A DNA stretch of 64,000 nucleotides from Gnetum montanum (lineage: Eukaryota; Streptophyta; Gnetopsida; Gnetales; Gnetaceae): contig MNCI01033682.1 of assembly GCA_015680685.1 (NCBI GenBank), positions 3,969-67,968 of the forward strand. The letters are read 5' to 3'. The notes under the pieces were generated by a model. That model was not told where the DNA came from. It searched no databases and saw only the letters and a list, made by a program, of their open reading frames with translations. Below are positions 10,640 through 23,358 of this stretch, one piece after another. A program made the position numbers and the translations under genes. Positions within the stretch are counted from its first letter, which is position 1; every line of letters begins with the position of its first letter.

Positions 10640-11640
10640 GTGAAACACCTCAAGGAAANGCTCACATGCTGCAAATCCTATGCGCTCCAACTTGTGGAGG
10701 CCAAAAAATGCTCCACATGCTACAGTCCAACTTGTGAAGGTCCAAAAATGCCACACACTGCAAATCTTATGTACACCAACTTGTGGGGGCTAAAATACTC
10801 CACAAGCTACAAAAGTTTGCCTTTTCATTTCATACACTACATATTCCAACTTCACATGCTATGGTAGCATGTAAGGTAGTGTGTGGGATTTGGGCTTTAG
10901 TTTCACATGCTATGCATCTTAGTCCCATGTTGGGTAGCATGTAAGAGAGCGTATGACACTTGGGCTTTAAGCCCACATGTTGCACTTTGAGCTAGGAACA
11001 ATTTGTAATGCTCAAAAATTGTAACGAATGCTAGTGCAATAGATTCACAACCAATAAATACCAGATCTAGTGCATCTTTCAAGGACCTTATTAGTAATCT
11101 TGTGGTAGAATACTTAATAGAGAGTAGAAAAGCTTTGCAACAAAATTTGGCAGTTTTTTCTTAATTTTCGCAATGCTGATTTATAAGCACATGACTTGGA
11201 GTAGACATTCATTATGTTGCAGATCAAATCAGGAAACAGTGTAACATCTTTGTAGAACACACCTTGCAAATCTGCACCAAATCACAATAGGCACATTAAT
11301 TTCTCTTACCTTAAAAAGCCTTGATATATACTCTTCATCAAACCCCCATTTTGCATTCATTGACAATTATATTTAATATAAGATTTGTAGTCATTTCTAT
11401 TTGGGTATATTGTCCTCATTACATGTTCCTAGATCTTGCATTGAATTCTTATTTTACATGCATTTATTACATTTTATTCTTGTTTTCATCATAACCAATA
11501 ATAGATTTTTTAAGTCCTTAAGCAATTGACAAAACCATTTAGGGTACTTCAAATCCTCTTCAAGGCTTATGGATCTTCCACTTAAATTATCTTCGCATGG
11601 GACCTTTTAGTTTTCCAACACCAAAATTTTTTGTTACAAT
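10640..11640. other. Region rich in ACATGCT-type words, possibly a decayed 5' LTR
   Basis: Words such as CACATGCTGC, CACATGCTAT, GTAGCATGTAAG and CAACTTGTGG recur between 10665 and 10990. The segment ends just before a possible primer-binding site at about 11637. A matching 3' copy could not be aligned, so the LTR assignment is only positional. Confidence 0.3.
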
Positions 11641-11660
11641 TTTTGGTGCTAGAAAGAGGG
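11635..11660 (+). promoter_or_regulatory. Possible primer-binding site of the Tat-like element
   Basis: TTTTTGGTGCTAGAAAGAGG resembles the TGGCGCTAGAAGGAGG segment that follows the 5' LTR in many Tat-lineage gypsy elements. The C-to-T change fits general decay. It sits about 1 kb before the gag relic, in the right order and on the right strand. The corresponding 5' LTR end is not confirmed. Confidence 0.35.
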
Positions 11661-12079
11661 CACTGGCTATCTTCTTTACTAAAATTTGTTACAAAAAATT
11701 CTCTGCCTATGTCTACCTTAGCCTACGAGTTCCTTTGATCAAGTAAAAATTCATTTTGGGTTTTCCAAAAACCCAACACCATTTTTATTTACAATACTTT
11801 GTTTGTTAATTTTGCAGTTGTAGTGTACAGCGTTGCTCCCACTCCTTGCACTTTGCAAATAATTAAAATTAAGTTCTTACAATACAGTGCACAACACTGT
11901 TACAACCCCTCTACGTTGCATTGGTAGTTGTAGTTCATGCTACTGTCTCTATTTTTGTTGTTTGTAGTTTGCAGTTTTTGGCCTTTCCCTTTCATATGCT
12001 ACAACCTATTAATATTTTTGTTCACATACGATAAAAAACTTAAAACCAGAATTTTAACAAAAATATTTACTTTTACAAT

Positions 12080-12400
12080 CATAGTGTATTTAAAGCCTAT
12101 CCCTTCCACACACTACAACTCCACAAGTTGTAGCTTCATAGGCTATAACCCTCTCACACACTACAACTCTACAAGTTGTAGCTTTATAAGCTACAACCTT
12201 CGTAGGTTATAGCTTTATAAGCTATAAGCTATAACTTCTCCATATGCACAAGTTGTAGGCTGTAAACCTTCACATGCTATAGCTCCACAAGCTATAGTCT
12301 CACATGCTATAGCCTCCTACACATTGTAAGTCCCATACACTGTGAGTCTTATATATTACAGCCTCACATGCTATGAGTCTTACACACTACTAATTTGTAG
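12080..12400. repeat. Array of palindromic ACAAGTTGTAG-type words
   Basis: About 300 bp built from short variants of CACACACTACAACTCTACAA, ACAAGTTGTAGC, TATAAGCTATAAGCTATAAC and CACATGCTATAGCCTC. Many units are themselves inverted repeats (ACAACTT..AAGTTGT, TATAGCTTTATAAGCTATA), so single strands could fold. It lies in the leader of the Tat-like element, between the putative primer-binding site and gag. Confidence 0.7.
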
Positions 12401-12689
12401 CTTGTGTAAAGCACCAAAACCATAGAAGCCTTTACCACCTTGATTAAGTAATTAGCCTACTACATTTGATGCCTTTTGCCTCCACTATCCTGCCATACCA
12501 TATTACTGCCCTGGCCACCAACCAGCACTCTACTCACATTTATGATCCTAAGGGCCTGGTTGTGATGGAGTGTAGATAGTTTCCTAGGTGCTTTGGACAT
12601 GATCCCACACATGCTCCACTTACTCAGAACCATTATAACTTCATCTACATGAAGATCCAAGTTGGCCTTCACATCCCACTTAAGAAGTT

Positions 12690-15600
12690 AGACTCCAAAT
12701 GTGAATTTTAGATCACTCATAAGAATGGGAATGAGTATATTCCTTCCTCATATGATAGGATAAAGCCCTCTAAAGCTTATATTCACATGCTAGCCCAACT
12801 AGTAGATGATGATGAGGAAATCATGGCAAGTGAGAAGTCTAGCCTTGATCATGGTTAAGATGATCAAGAGGAATTTTGAGGTTATTACAAAGAGGATACC
12901 CAGAGGGAGAAAAACTTGCAAACATTCATTCCTAACTTTATGATTAACCCCTTATACAACTTGCAAGGAACACCTCCTACCTCCTTGGGGAAAACTTCAC
13001 AACCAGTCTTCCAAGTTTTCTCCATGTTCACATCTCTTCTATTTTCCACCCAACCTCATTCCACATGGCCACATCATAGTCTACCATCCATGCCTCCTCC
13101 ATTCGTTATTTTGATAGGCCCTTCTTTGGGACCCCAAGTCTCATAAGCTTATTATGTATCCTTTGTTCCCTTTATTCCACAAATCCCTGTGCAAACATTA
13201 TTTTTCCTTTTTTAACACCCCTTTAGTAATGATAATTAGGCCTTTCTAAATAATACCATAGCCTATAGCCTAGCCTCAAGTCATGCCATTCCTCGTGTGG
13301 CTAGCCATACAACCTATACAACCTACAAGAGCACCTTAGAGCTTAGATTATGCTTTCCAACTAATCCAAAGCCTCACTAACAAGCTAAAAAGGCTTGAGG
13401 CGAGCACCACGTAAATAGTAAAAGTCATGGAATTTTACCAAGATGACTTAATTAGTCCCAATGTCCCTCAAATAACGCTTCCCTCAAGGATAACAATCTC
13501 TCATTTCACCAAATATAATGGTGAAAATGACCCCAATGCTCATTTGATTACATTCCATTCAGAATGCCTATTATTGCAGGCTTGGCCCCACACTATGTTA
13601 CGTGTCTTTCCTATGTCCTTGATAAGAAAAGCTCTTAATTAGTAGCAGGCACTACCCAGAGGATCTATATCTTCCTTAGATGACTTAGTAAACTAATTTG
13701 TTAACCATTTTAAGTACAACCTAAAACATGAAACAATGCTCGATTAGCTCATGAAAGTGAGACAGGGGCCCCTTAAACCTATCCAAAAATTCATACAAAG
13801 TTGGAATGTCACACTTGATGAGATACCTAAGCCCATCTTTGAAACACATATCTTGGCCATCTTCAAAAGGGTGATTAATGATTTCATCAAGCCCAAGCTC
13901 TATTATTTAGATCCTTAATCCTTAAGTTAAGCTTTTTCCCAAGTCAAGGACATAGAAGATGCAGTCAAAGCTAGTAAAAACCTTGTGTAGGTAACCTATA
14001 AGAATCAACATACTAAATAGGATAGGAATAAAGATAGACAATCACATATAGTTGTGGCCACTATGGCCAAAGAACCTAAAACCACATAGGGGCCAAAGAC
14101 CATGCAACTTAAGGCTTCTACCACAGCTCCCTAGCCATTAACATCAAGTGCTTCCATGTCTAACCTACCTAAGCCTAACTTCAAGAGAAAAGATAGGTTT
14201 AAGTATATCAAGATTCCTATGAAACTATATGAGCTCCTCAATCAACTGCTCAAGAGTAGTTGCATTTAATATAAGTAGCTATCTAAGAATGCTCGTGAAA
14301 GACATGATCACCTATGTGAGATTTCTAAAGATCCCACTAGAGCCACAAAGGATGATCCCACTAACACCAGTTTCCTATCCATGATACCAATTTCTATTTT
14401 GCCTTAGCCTTAAAAGATGATATGCAAAAAATGATTAATAGTGGAGAGCTAGTTCTAGAAGCATCTAATCCAATTAGGCCCCAAAATTAGCTAATGTAGA
14501 TATACAAAGACCCTATCAATGTAGGTAATAACCAATGTACCATATCAGCCTTCAACATACATGACAAATCTACACCTACCATGAAGTCGTTTATGGTTTA
14601 GGCATCTCTTCGTGATGAAAGGATTCCAAATTCTATGAGTTCAAGAACTCCTTTTGTCATAAGGGTACCACCACAAGTACCTCCCAAAGAACCATTTTTC
14701 ATCAATGTGTCCCCTTCCTCTGCCAATAAGCATATGATCGAAGTTGATCAACATCCTCTTATGGTGAGTAATACCTAAACCTCTTCCTAACCAAATAACA
14801 AGAAATCACATCAAAAGCAACACAAGAAGCAAGCTCATAAGCCTAAGGCTAAGGAGAATAATCAACCAAAGGTATGGAAGGAAGTAGACCCACTAAAGCC
14901 TACCCTAATCTTAGCCATACCAATGAATTTCAATGTCCAAAATGCATCCACTAGCCAACCTAAGAAGAACAAGCAAAAATAAGAGAAGGGAAAGAGGCCA
15001 AAACAATAACCATTGAAAAATGAGGTCAAAATCTTTGGTAGGATAGAAGCGGTCAAGGCCAATAAAACTAACAAAGTGATAAACATCGAAAAATACTTCA
15101 TCTCTACTATGAAGCAAGTTAAGTTTTCATTAAAATAGAAAAATACATTATTAAGCTTATATGATTTGGTTATGATCTCCCTTGCCCATCATGAAGCTTT
15201 AGTTAAGATGTTAACTTCTATTCCTATGAATGAGGATATCCCAGCCAACAAGTAGTCTATCCATGTAGTGATAGTACCATCCTCATCCTAAGAAGAAATG
15301 AAGTCTATCACCTTAACATTTCATGATAATGAAGTGAAAACCAACTTGCAAAATGGTGAGGTGTCCATAGTTCCTCTCTTTATAACAATCAAATTTGGTT
15401 GGTAAAGGTTCATAGAGTACATGTGGATGATGGGGTGGCCACAAATGTTATGCCCTTTTTTATTGTGGAGTGCTTAGGCTTGGTTAAACATATATAGAAC
15501 ACCTCTACTACAACACTCAAATCATTTAATGGGTCATGTGTAGCAGTGAGGAGATCAATCATGTTAGACTTCATGGCTGGGGAACAATTCCCCACAACTA

Positions 15601-15960
15601 CTGATTTCCTTGTGGTAAAAGAGACATCAAGTTTCAACCTAATTCTAAGAAGGTCCTGGTTAACCAAACTACATGCAACCTCCTTCCCAATATATTAAGA
15701 AATCCATCCACCTTACAAGGAAGGTGAGATCATAATCTGCAAAGATAGTGTAGTCTCCTTGTTGGTCAATAATATTGATGTAGAGTAAGGGTCTAAAGTG
15801 AAGTTTCAAGAACAAGCATCCATAACTAATACCAAAGTTAAGAACCATAATAATATCAACCAAGTCCAATCTAACAACACAAGGGTCATAAACAAAACAT
15901 GTGAGCAACTCACATTCAACATCATAAGCGAAGGGAATAAGGAGTACAAGATTGTGCAAT
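12690..15960 (+). pseudogene. Ty3/gypsy (Tat/Ogre-like) gag-protease relic
   Basis: Plus-strand relic with many stops and frame changes. The gag capsid block at about 13430-13640 reads HFTKYNGENDPNAHLITFHS then LRVFPMSLI, the usual F.KYNG..DP..HL...LR.FP.SL order. It is followed by MKVRQGPLKPIQKFIQSWN at about 13750-13810. Basic, Lys/Gln-rich nucleocapsid-like sequence fills 14100-15120. At about 15400-15680 a retropepsin-like stretch reads VHVDDGVATNVMPFFIVECL ... FNLILRRSWLTKLHAT, matching VLIDGGS.LNVCP ... YNLLLGRPWIHK in Ogre/Tat proteases, with the catalytic D-(S/T)-G altered to DDG. No RT, RNase H or integrase follows. The frame fades at 15960 and an antisense relic starts 730 bp later. 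Stops are often TAG or TAA where Gln is expected. Confidence 0.7.
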
Positions 15961-16688
15961 AGAAACGGTATAAATTCACTAATCTTTCTAGGATTAGGAA
16001 ATAGCTGTGTAATTAAATGTGTTGCTCATTTTTTTCTTCTCCTTATACAATTTAACTAGTATCCTAATTTTGCAATTTCATTTACATCTTTACTTTATTT
16101 GCTTTGCGATTTTTACTTTATTATATCATGTTAATTAGTTTTCTATGTAGCCTTACTTTATGCTTTTGCTTCAATTTATGATTTATGTTTACCATTTATA
16201 TTTACTAAAAATCGCAAAACAACATAAAAAATAGAAAATAAAAAATTACATAAAAATTTTAAAACATAAAAGAATAAAAAAATGTTATAAATTTAAAGCC
16301 AAAATAGTAGCCATTTAAACCAAAAAAATAAACATCCATAGCCAAAGTTGCACTGTGCAACATACAACAACAAAAATCGTACATGGTCTCCTAGGCTATG
16401 GTAGCTAAACAAAAACAACTAGAATACTATATCAAAAATAACAACATATAGCTAGTCCAACAATAGCCAAAACCAAGTTGGAGGGGGAGGAGGAGGATCA
16501 TGATCAATATCATCACCAATGTCACCATCATCATCTCTTGGGGCCTGTAAACTACAAAACATACAAAAAGTTAGTAAGCATGATGACTAAGGAGTATAAC
16601 TTTAAAACAATAAAAAGTAAAACAAAATATAACATAAAAAACTTGAAGCATATCTGTGCAAATCTCAGGGGATTCTAAAGCAATGTCT
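15961..16688. other. AT-rich spacer between gag-protease and the antisense gene relic
   Basis: Low-complexity A/T sequence with no pol motif on either strand. A complete gypsy element would have about 3 kb of RT, RNase H and integrase here, so the absence is notable. Confidence 0.6.
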
Positions 16689-19600
16689 TTAGTAGCAAAG
16701 TTTTGGAGGCCAAAAAAGAATCTGTTCTCCACTCATATTAGCCCAGTTGATTTCTCCCAAATCCACTCTTGCTAAGATCTTTCTCCTCTTTACATCTGTC
16801 CACTCAAGTGGACCATGGGAAAAATTAGTCATGGTGGCTTCCCCAGACACAATACTAATATGAGAAGTAGGAGAATCAACGATTATAATTGATTTTTCAA
16901 ACATCTTGAAGGTGTTCTTTGCATCCATATCCTACATAAATAGCTCAAGCTTTGGCCATTCTATAGCCTCCTCATGCCATAGCTTTAGGTATCTCTCCTT
17001 TTCTACCTTATATTGCTGCTTGTGAGCCTTTTGTGCCTTTCCCCACTTAAGCACCTAAGTACAAGAATGTTTCCAATCCTTGGACTTACAAATCAACAAA
17101 TCCATCTACATGTCCTTTTTAGTGTTGCTTCTAGCTAGAGAAACTTTGCTTTGGATGGCACTCCAATAGTGTGACCACTCAATTTCCTTAGTCCACAAAG
17201 AGTCTCAATTGGCTACATGAGCCTCTATAAACTATTTGCAATCCCTAAGGATTTTTTTCTCATTTGATTACTCTTTAACCTATTTTTTCCAAAGCCACAA
17301 CCTTCTGCCATAGGAACTCCTCAGAGTGTTGGATCTTCCAAGTTGTCTTTACACAAGACATAGCATGCTTGGTAGCCCCTTCATATAACCTTCATGGAAC
17401 ATTTTCCACATTGGGCAATAGTTCAAGAATATCATCAAGGTCAATGTCACACATAAGATCCCATCTAACTTTGGACACTACAATGGACAAAAACACAAGA
17501 AAAACAAAAACAAAAAAAAGCCTCTAAATATCACAAAAAAATCATGTAGCCATAAAATGTAAAAATATAAAAACATAAAAATGTAAAGTAAAATGTTCTA
17601 ACTTTTCTTACCAACATCAAGGGCTATCTACTGTAACCTATTTGTCATATCATCTGCAACCCCTTGCATGAATTCCAACTTGTTTGGGGCCTCCACCCAT
17701 GGCTTGTGATGAAATGTAGATGTAGATGCTTCTATAGGAGGCTCATGTACTACAACAACCATAACCATCAATGCAGTTTATAACCAAAATTTATAACATT
17801 AGAAACAAAAAATGCAAATAATACCAAAACATTCTCAAGAAGATCATGGGGCAAGCCCATTGTAGAGTTTTCTTCTAGAGGTAGATCATCCATGATGAAA
17901 TCCAAAACATCCAACACTTTCTAGGATGTTCTCTCCTCTTCTTCCTAACCTCGTTGCTCCTCCTCCTTAGCAACTTGTGCAGCCAGAATCTATTTATTCC
18001 CTACAATCAATTAAAGCCAAAAATAGAATAAGTTAGTGAAAATTTTCAACAACAAAAAACACAGCCAAAAATATAACCAAAGAAAATTAAAAAATATACA
18101 AGATAAAAATTATGTACTTACCTCCAACAGTCTAATTGATCTTGTTAATCCTAATGGCAGCTTCTTATGAGTAGGCTGGCCGACTATGGAAGTAGTTTCT
18201 TCAACCTGGGGCCTGTTCATCTTTTCTTTGGCTACATCTTTAGCTTTTGCGCATACCTACTTGGCCCTTCTTACATTACCACATGTAGCTTTGGGTTTTT
18301 CCCTTATATTGTCAGGGGAACCTACACCAATAAGATTCTTAGTGGTAATAGACAGTGACTCTCCAACCTCCTCCATGAAAGGATCTTGGGCACATATTAC
18401 TGGCATAATGTGATGGGTCTAAGGTTTGAAAAGTTGGAAGGCATCATGAGCTATCCTCTTTCCATCCTTCCTAACCACCAAGAAATCCATGAATTGTTTA
18501 AGATATGCAACAAAAAATGTGCAATGCATATAACATATAGAATCAAGGGTCTTATGAAACTTTCAAATTTCATCCCATAAACCAATGACCAAGAAGGTAA
18601 CCCAATCAAACCTAGTACCATCAGTTAATGCCTTCTTCATTTTCCAAGCCCACTAAAACCCTATGGTTCTTTTGTGTGATAATAGCATGAAAAAGGCTCT
18701 AGAATGGAAGAGAGGGTAGGTTTTATTAGCTTCCTCAACTTTGCACTAACTAAAAGATAACTAACCACTAGTAGAGGAGTTAAGCTAGGCCTTTATTTCC
18801 TCTTCTACGACTTCCTTCCTTCCCTGCTCGAATAGCTACCTTAACACCATCAAAAGATACACAAAACATATCATTAAACATGGACTCATTAATGATCAAA
18901 AACACAAGATAGCCATGGACACAGTTGACAAAATTGGTAATTCCCTTATCAAAAGAGTCAATCAAATTTAACATCTTAGCCATTGACAGTGATGGACTAG
19001 GTAGCATAAAAAGGTCAAATAAACCTACCTCAATAATGTGCTATTAGATAATCGCAAGAGCCTTAGCTAACAACCACTCCTATAATGAGTCTATTTCACT
19101 TCATTTGAGCTAGATTTTTTCCTCAACATAGCTTGAAATAGTCACATTGATAGTAGACTCATGTATAGAATCTGCAATACAACATCGATAACCCATTGGC
19201 CTCTTACATAGTAGATAATCTAAAATCTATCAAAAAGAAAAATTGCAAAAAAAAAANNNNNNNNNNNNNNNNNNNNCTTATACTTATAACAACAAAGCAT
19301 CAAAATAGTTAGAACTAGAAAAACCTTAAAGCCAAAAAATGAACTAGGACAACAATTTAAAAATCAGACTTACAGTTTTAGCAAGTAGACAGTTCTTGGA
19401 GGATTTTGGAAGAGTGTGCTTAACTTGTGACCTACCATCAAGGTGTTATCGAAATTGTATTTTGAGTACATAGGCATATTCCAAATTTGGGATAATTGTC
19501 TAACTCCCGTTGAGAATGGGCCCTGATTATGCTCTATATCCCTTTGAGTGTCGTGACCATCCACTCTAAACTACAATATATGGGTAGAGGGTCCTATCAA

Positions 19601-21283
19601 AAGGGTCTCTGCTATGACTAAGGCAATGTCTACCACCATGTGTGATCACATGATCACACTATAGTTGTAGAGCAAGTACACTAAGAATTTCCTTGCACTA
19701 GGTCTAAACCATATAGGAACATATTCGTCAATCCACATATCTAGGTTTAGACTCATTTTTGTGATCGCCCTGATGCAACATAGAATTCCCACCAGCTTCA
19801 TAATGATCAAGATGGGCTTTAGAAATGCTCTACACATAGCAAAATGAACTCTACAATGACAATGTTGATGCTAAAAATGCCAAAAAAAAAAAACTAACTC
19901 CATCACTCTAACTTCCAACATGAACCAAGACTAAGCCCTATGACATCTTAGCAAACCTCCAACATGAGACTAAACAAATTAACATTTCCACAAACCATTT
20001 GTATGCAAGGTCCTAAACTAAGCATTATTATAAATAGTTGACATGAAACTGAGTTCTCACAAAATGAGGAGGTTAAATTTATACTGTTAAAGCCTCATGT
20101 ATAAAAATTGGCAAGCAAAGGTAGTGAAATCATGTAAGCAAGGCCCATACACTAGGAATTATGGGGATACAAGGAAGAGTGGTGGTGTAAAACATTAATT
20201 TTGTTTGAGCTTTAAAGCCTACAAGCTATTATTTAACTCTACTAAAAACCTCAAAACATCCCATACACTAACCTAGTAATCTCAAGAGGTATCATATGCT
20301 AGTATTAAGTTTAGAAAAAAATTTTACAATAATCAAGATACAAATCCAAGATGCCCAACATTATCAGTATAGGCTAAGGGAAACCAAAGAACCAAATATC
20401 GAAATTGTAATTGACCAATACAATTTCCATAGTTGGAAAAATCTTCAAAAAATTCCAAAGAAAAATAATTTCAACTCCTATACTAAAAATAAACCTAGGG
20501 ACACACAAACCAAGCTTTGACATTGCAATAGCAAGTTTGAACAAATCACATTATAGCTCAAAATGACATAGAATTTTACCAAGAAAAACCTAGTTTAAGA
20601 TGAAATGATTATAGTAAAACCTCTAGGAAAAATTCATAAAAAATTCTAAAAATTTCAAACTTCATCTAGGACATCCCTACACTGCATTGGCAACCTCCAA
20701 TGATCCTAGATGCTACTCACAAGTGACCAAAAAATTGCTAACACTACTAGGTTTTTAATAGAAAAACTACAAATTAAAATAGCACTAGGTTGGAAGAAAA
20801 CCCATAAAATTTTCAAAAAGCTTTATTCTACTTCCAATACAACCAAAAGACCTCATACAATAGTTCTATGAGCTCAAAAGCAAAATTTTCAGTACATACA
20901 TGCTAGAAAAAATGTTAAAGTTTAGCCAAAATTAGCTAAAATTAGGACAAAAATGCTATGAACAAGCTTTGGAAAAAATTCAAATATCTATTAAAACAAG
21001 CCCTAAAATCAAAATTTCATTTTAAACACAATCGTACATCCTAAGCCTTGCATTTGATGCAAACAAAATAAAAAATTTCAATCGGAGTAAGCTTAGGGAT
21101 AGAAAAACATTCCTGTAATTTGAACAAAAATCAGAAAAAAATGGTAAGAGATGGGTACCTGGTAGACTTCAATGAAGATGCTTTTCTTGTATAAGGATCT
21201 AGGAGCCTAGATATAATTTATAAAATCTCCTCCACATCATCCAATACTGGATTCATGCTCATCAACACCTTTTTCTTTACCAT
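16689..21283 (-). pseudogene. Decayed multi-exon gene of unknown function, antisense to the Tat-like element
   Basis: The minus strand carries a long gene-like relic. A first exon starts MVKKKVLMSMNPVLDDVEEI (ATG at 21283) and ends in ACCAG|GTACCC at 21159. Later exons keep one frame for long stretches, including ARKFLVYLLYNYSVIM, DTQRDIEHNQGPFSTGVRQL, KMLNLIDSFDKGITNFVNCV, ICYMHCTFFVAYLKQFMDFL and EVGESLSITTKNLIGVGSPD. Three introns have textbook borders: 18121-18001 (GTAAGT...TTGTAG), 17824-17750 and 17611-17478. The 3' part is charged and helical. In-frame stops are mostly TAG, TAA or TGA at positions that look like former CAG, CAA or CGA codons, and there is one frame change near 18760. 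I do not recognise the family. Its place after a gag-protease, on the opposite strand, fits the antisense extra ORFs known from some Tat-lineage elements. A captured host gene is the alternative. Confidence 0.55.
19257..19276. other. Assembly gap (20 N)
   Basis: Run of N inside an intron of the antisense gene relic. Confidence 1.
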
Positions 21284-21299
21284 GATCGTTGAAACCCGA

Positions 21300-23353
21300 G
21301 TAGTTCAATCTTAGCTTATTACTAGTAAAAGCCCAAATTCTTACCTTTGCTGCAACCACACTATTCTTAGGGGTAGGTAGATGTAGATGTTACTGAAAAG
21401 TGCCAACTATTTAAGTTTTTATCATCAAACCTAGCTATCACATGCTGACCTTGCAAAATCAAGCTAGAAATAGCTTCATACACTAGGTTCTGGTGCTGAC
21501 AATCCTCTCCAAATACTGGTGCACTACTAATGAAGCCCCATATGCTAATAAATATATTCATCACATGGCATATCAAGAAATAGGCCTTGTATGCTGAGTC
21601 ATGCTCAATATTCAACCTTTCAAGGTAGTTTGAACATGAATGGGCCCCACATGACTTGGGCAAGAATACCAAGCAATGCTACATGCCAAGATTTAGTTTC
21701 AAGGTGTCCACATGCTATGGAATCTTGCCCCACATGCTTTGGTAGCATGTGGGATAGCATGTGGAGCCTACACTAGCCTTCTTTCCTGTCAATCTTGTCC
21801 ATATGTTACCTAGCAAGACCCAAAATACCTAGAAAAAGATTAAAAATTTTGATGTTAAAAACTCACCCAAAATTGCTAAGAACTAAAACATAAGATGATC
21901 ACACACTTGAGTCTCACCTTCCACATGATGTACAGAATGTGGGGTAGTGTGGGAGATCCCCCATAGGCCTTAACTTCATCAATATAGGCCAAATAGGTGG
22001 TAGAACTCTCACTATGCCCAAATGTTGACCTAGAAGCCTTAAAGTAACCAAAAAACACATGTTCTACAATGTGTGGGGACATCATGTAAGCTTCACACTA
22101 GCAAACTTCAGCCTAAAAATTTCTCATTAGCTTCTTAGAGGGCTCCACATGACTTAGAAATGGAAAGTTAAGCATAAAAATGACCTTAACAAGTTTCTAG
22201 AGGATGATTTTTAATCCCCACATGTTGGAAAGACATGTTCCACATGTCGTGTAGCATGTGGAAGTCCCCAAAACTTCAAAATGCCTCCAACCTTACCTAA
22301 AGTGATAAAAAAACTACATATTCTCTCATAGATCCTCACTGTTCCCATGGAAGCTTGGAGAGGCCAAAAAATCTACTCAAAAAACCCCTGTAAACTAGCA
22401 GATCACATCCAACATGCAAGGAATCTTATCCAACATGTTGTGCAAAATGTGGACCAATGTGTGGAGTTTTGTGGCAAGATCAACCATGCCCAAAATTACC
22501 CATAAGTTGTCCAGCAAGACCCACAATCCCTAGGATGGGATACTGACCAAAATTTTAACCCTTGCAAGCTATAAAACCTAGGTCTTGGTCTCACATGCTA
22601 GGGCACCTTGTCCCAAATGTTGTACAACATGTGGGGGAAATGTGTGTAGGTCTTATAACTTGAAATAATTGAAGCATAGTTACATCCTAAGATTTATATA
22701 AGTTTATAACTTAGTGCTACCTAGTAGAATCAAACTTGTAACCTAGGGTTACAAAGCTAAGACCTACACCACTAGGCTAATACCTCATTGTTATTGTGAT
22801 TATGATTACAATTACTATTTAACATGATTATACACATTAATCTTGTTTAATAGGTAGTATGGTGTTGTGGGAGGTAAAGGATAATGATTATGAGAAAAGA
22901 CTAAAAACCAATAGGTATAATCTTAATCCTCGTACTATTATACATTTATGATTATAATGTTAATATTTTTTAGCATATTAAAGTACATTTACTTTAGTTT
23001 CTAACCAAAAGAATGACTATATGTATACCCTAAGACATACAGCCAACATGATACTTTAGAAGAATTATAGATAAATTTTTGTTATACATTGACCATAGAA
23101 CACTTTAGTTTATAACCTCTCAATCTAGGTTGAGCACCAAATATTTAAATCAAATTGAAGAGTTACAAGAATATAACATTTTCATTAAACATTAAAAAAT
23201 GTATTCACTTAGAGGCTCAATGCTCATTCCATCAAGCTAGGGAGATTAGTGGATGAGCAAAACCCTAACCTCTTTTTCATCAAGCATATATGACAAAAAA
23301 TAATATATTATAACAAATGTAATTTTAATAGTGATTTTTCTTAGATCTTCATC
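21300..23353. other. Unassigned region with ACATG-rich words
   Basis: No coding family recognised. Between 21620 and 22640 words such as CACATGCTAT, GTAGCATGTGG, ACATGTTGTACAACATGTGG and CACATGTCGTGTAGCATGTG recur, many of them palindromic. They resemble the vocabulary at 10.66-10.99 kb on the other side of the Tat-like element, so both could be diverged LTR or flank sequence of that element. I could not align them base by base. Confidence 0.4.
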
Positions 23354-23358
23354 ATGGA

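Noticed and set aside
22690-22800. Possible tRNA- or SINE-like segment near CCTAGGGTTACAAAGCTAAG
   Set aside because: No complete A and B boxes or cloverleaf could be made.
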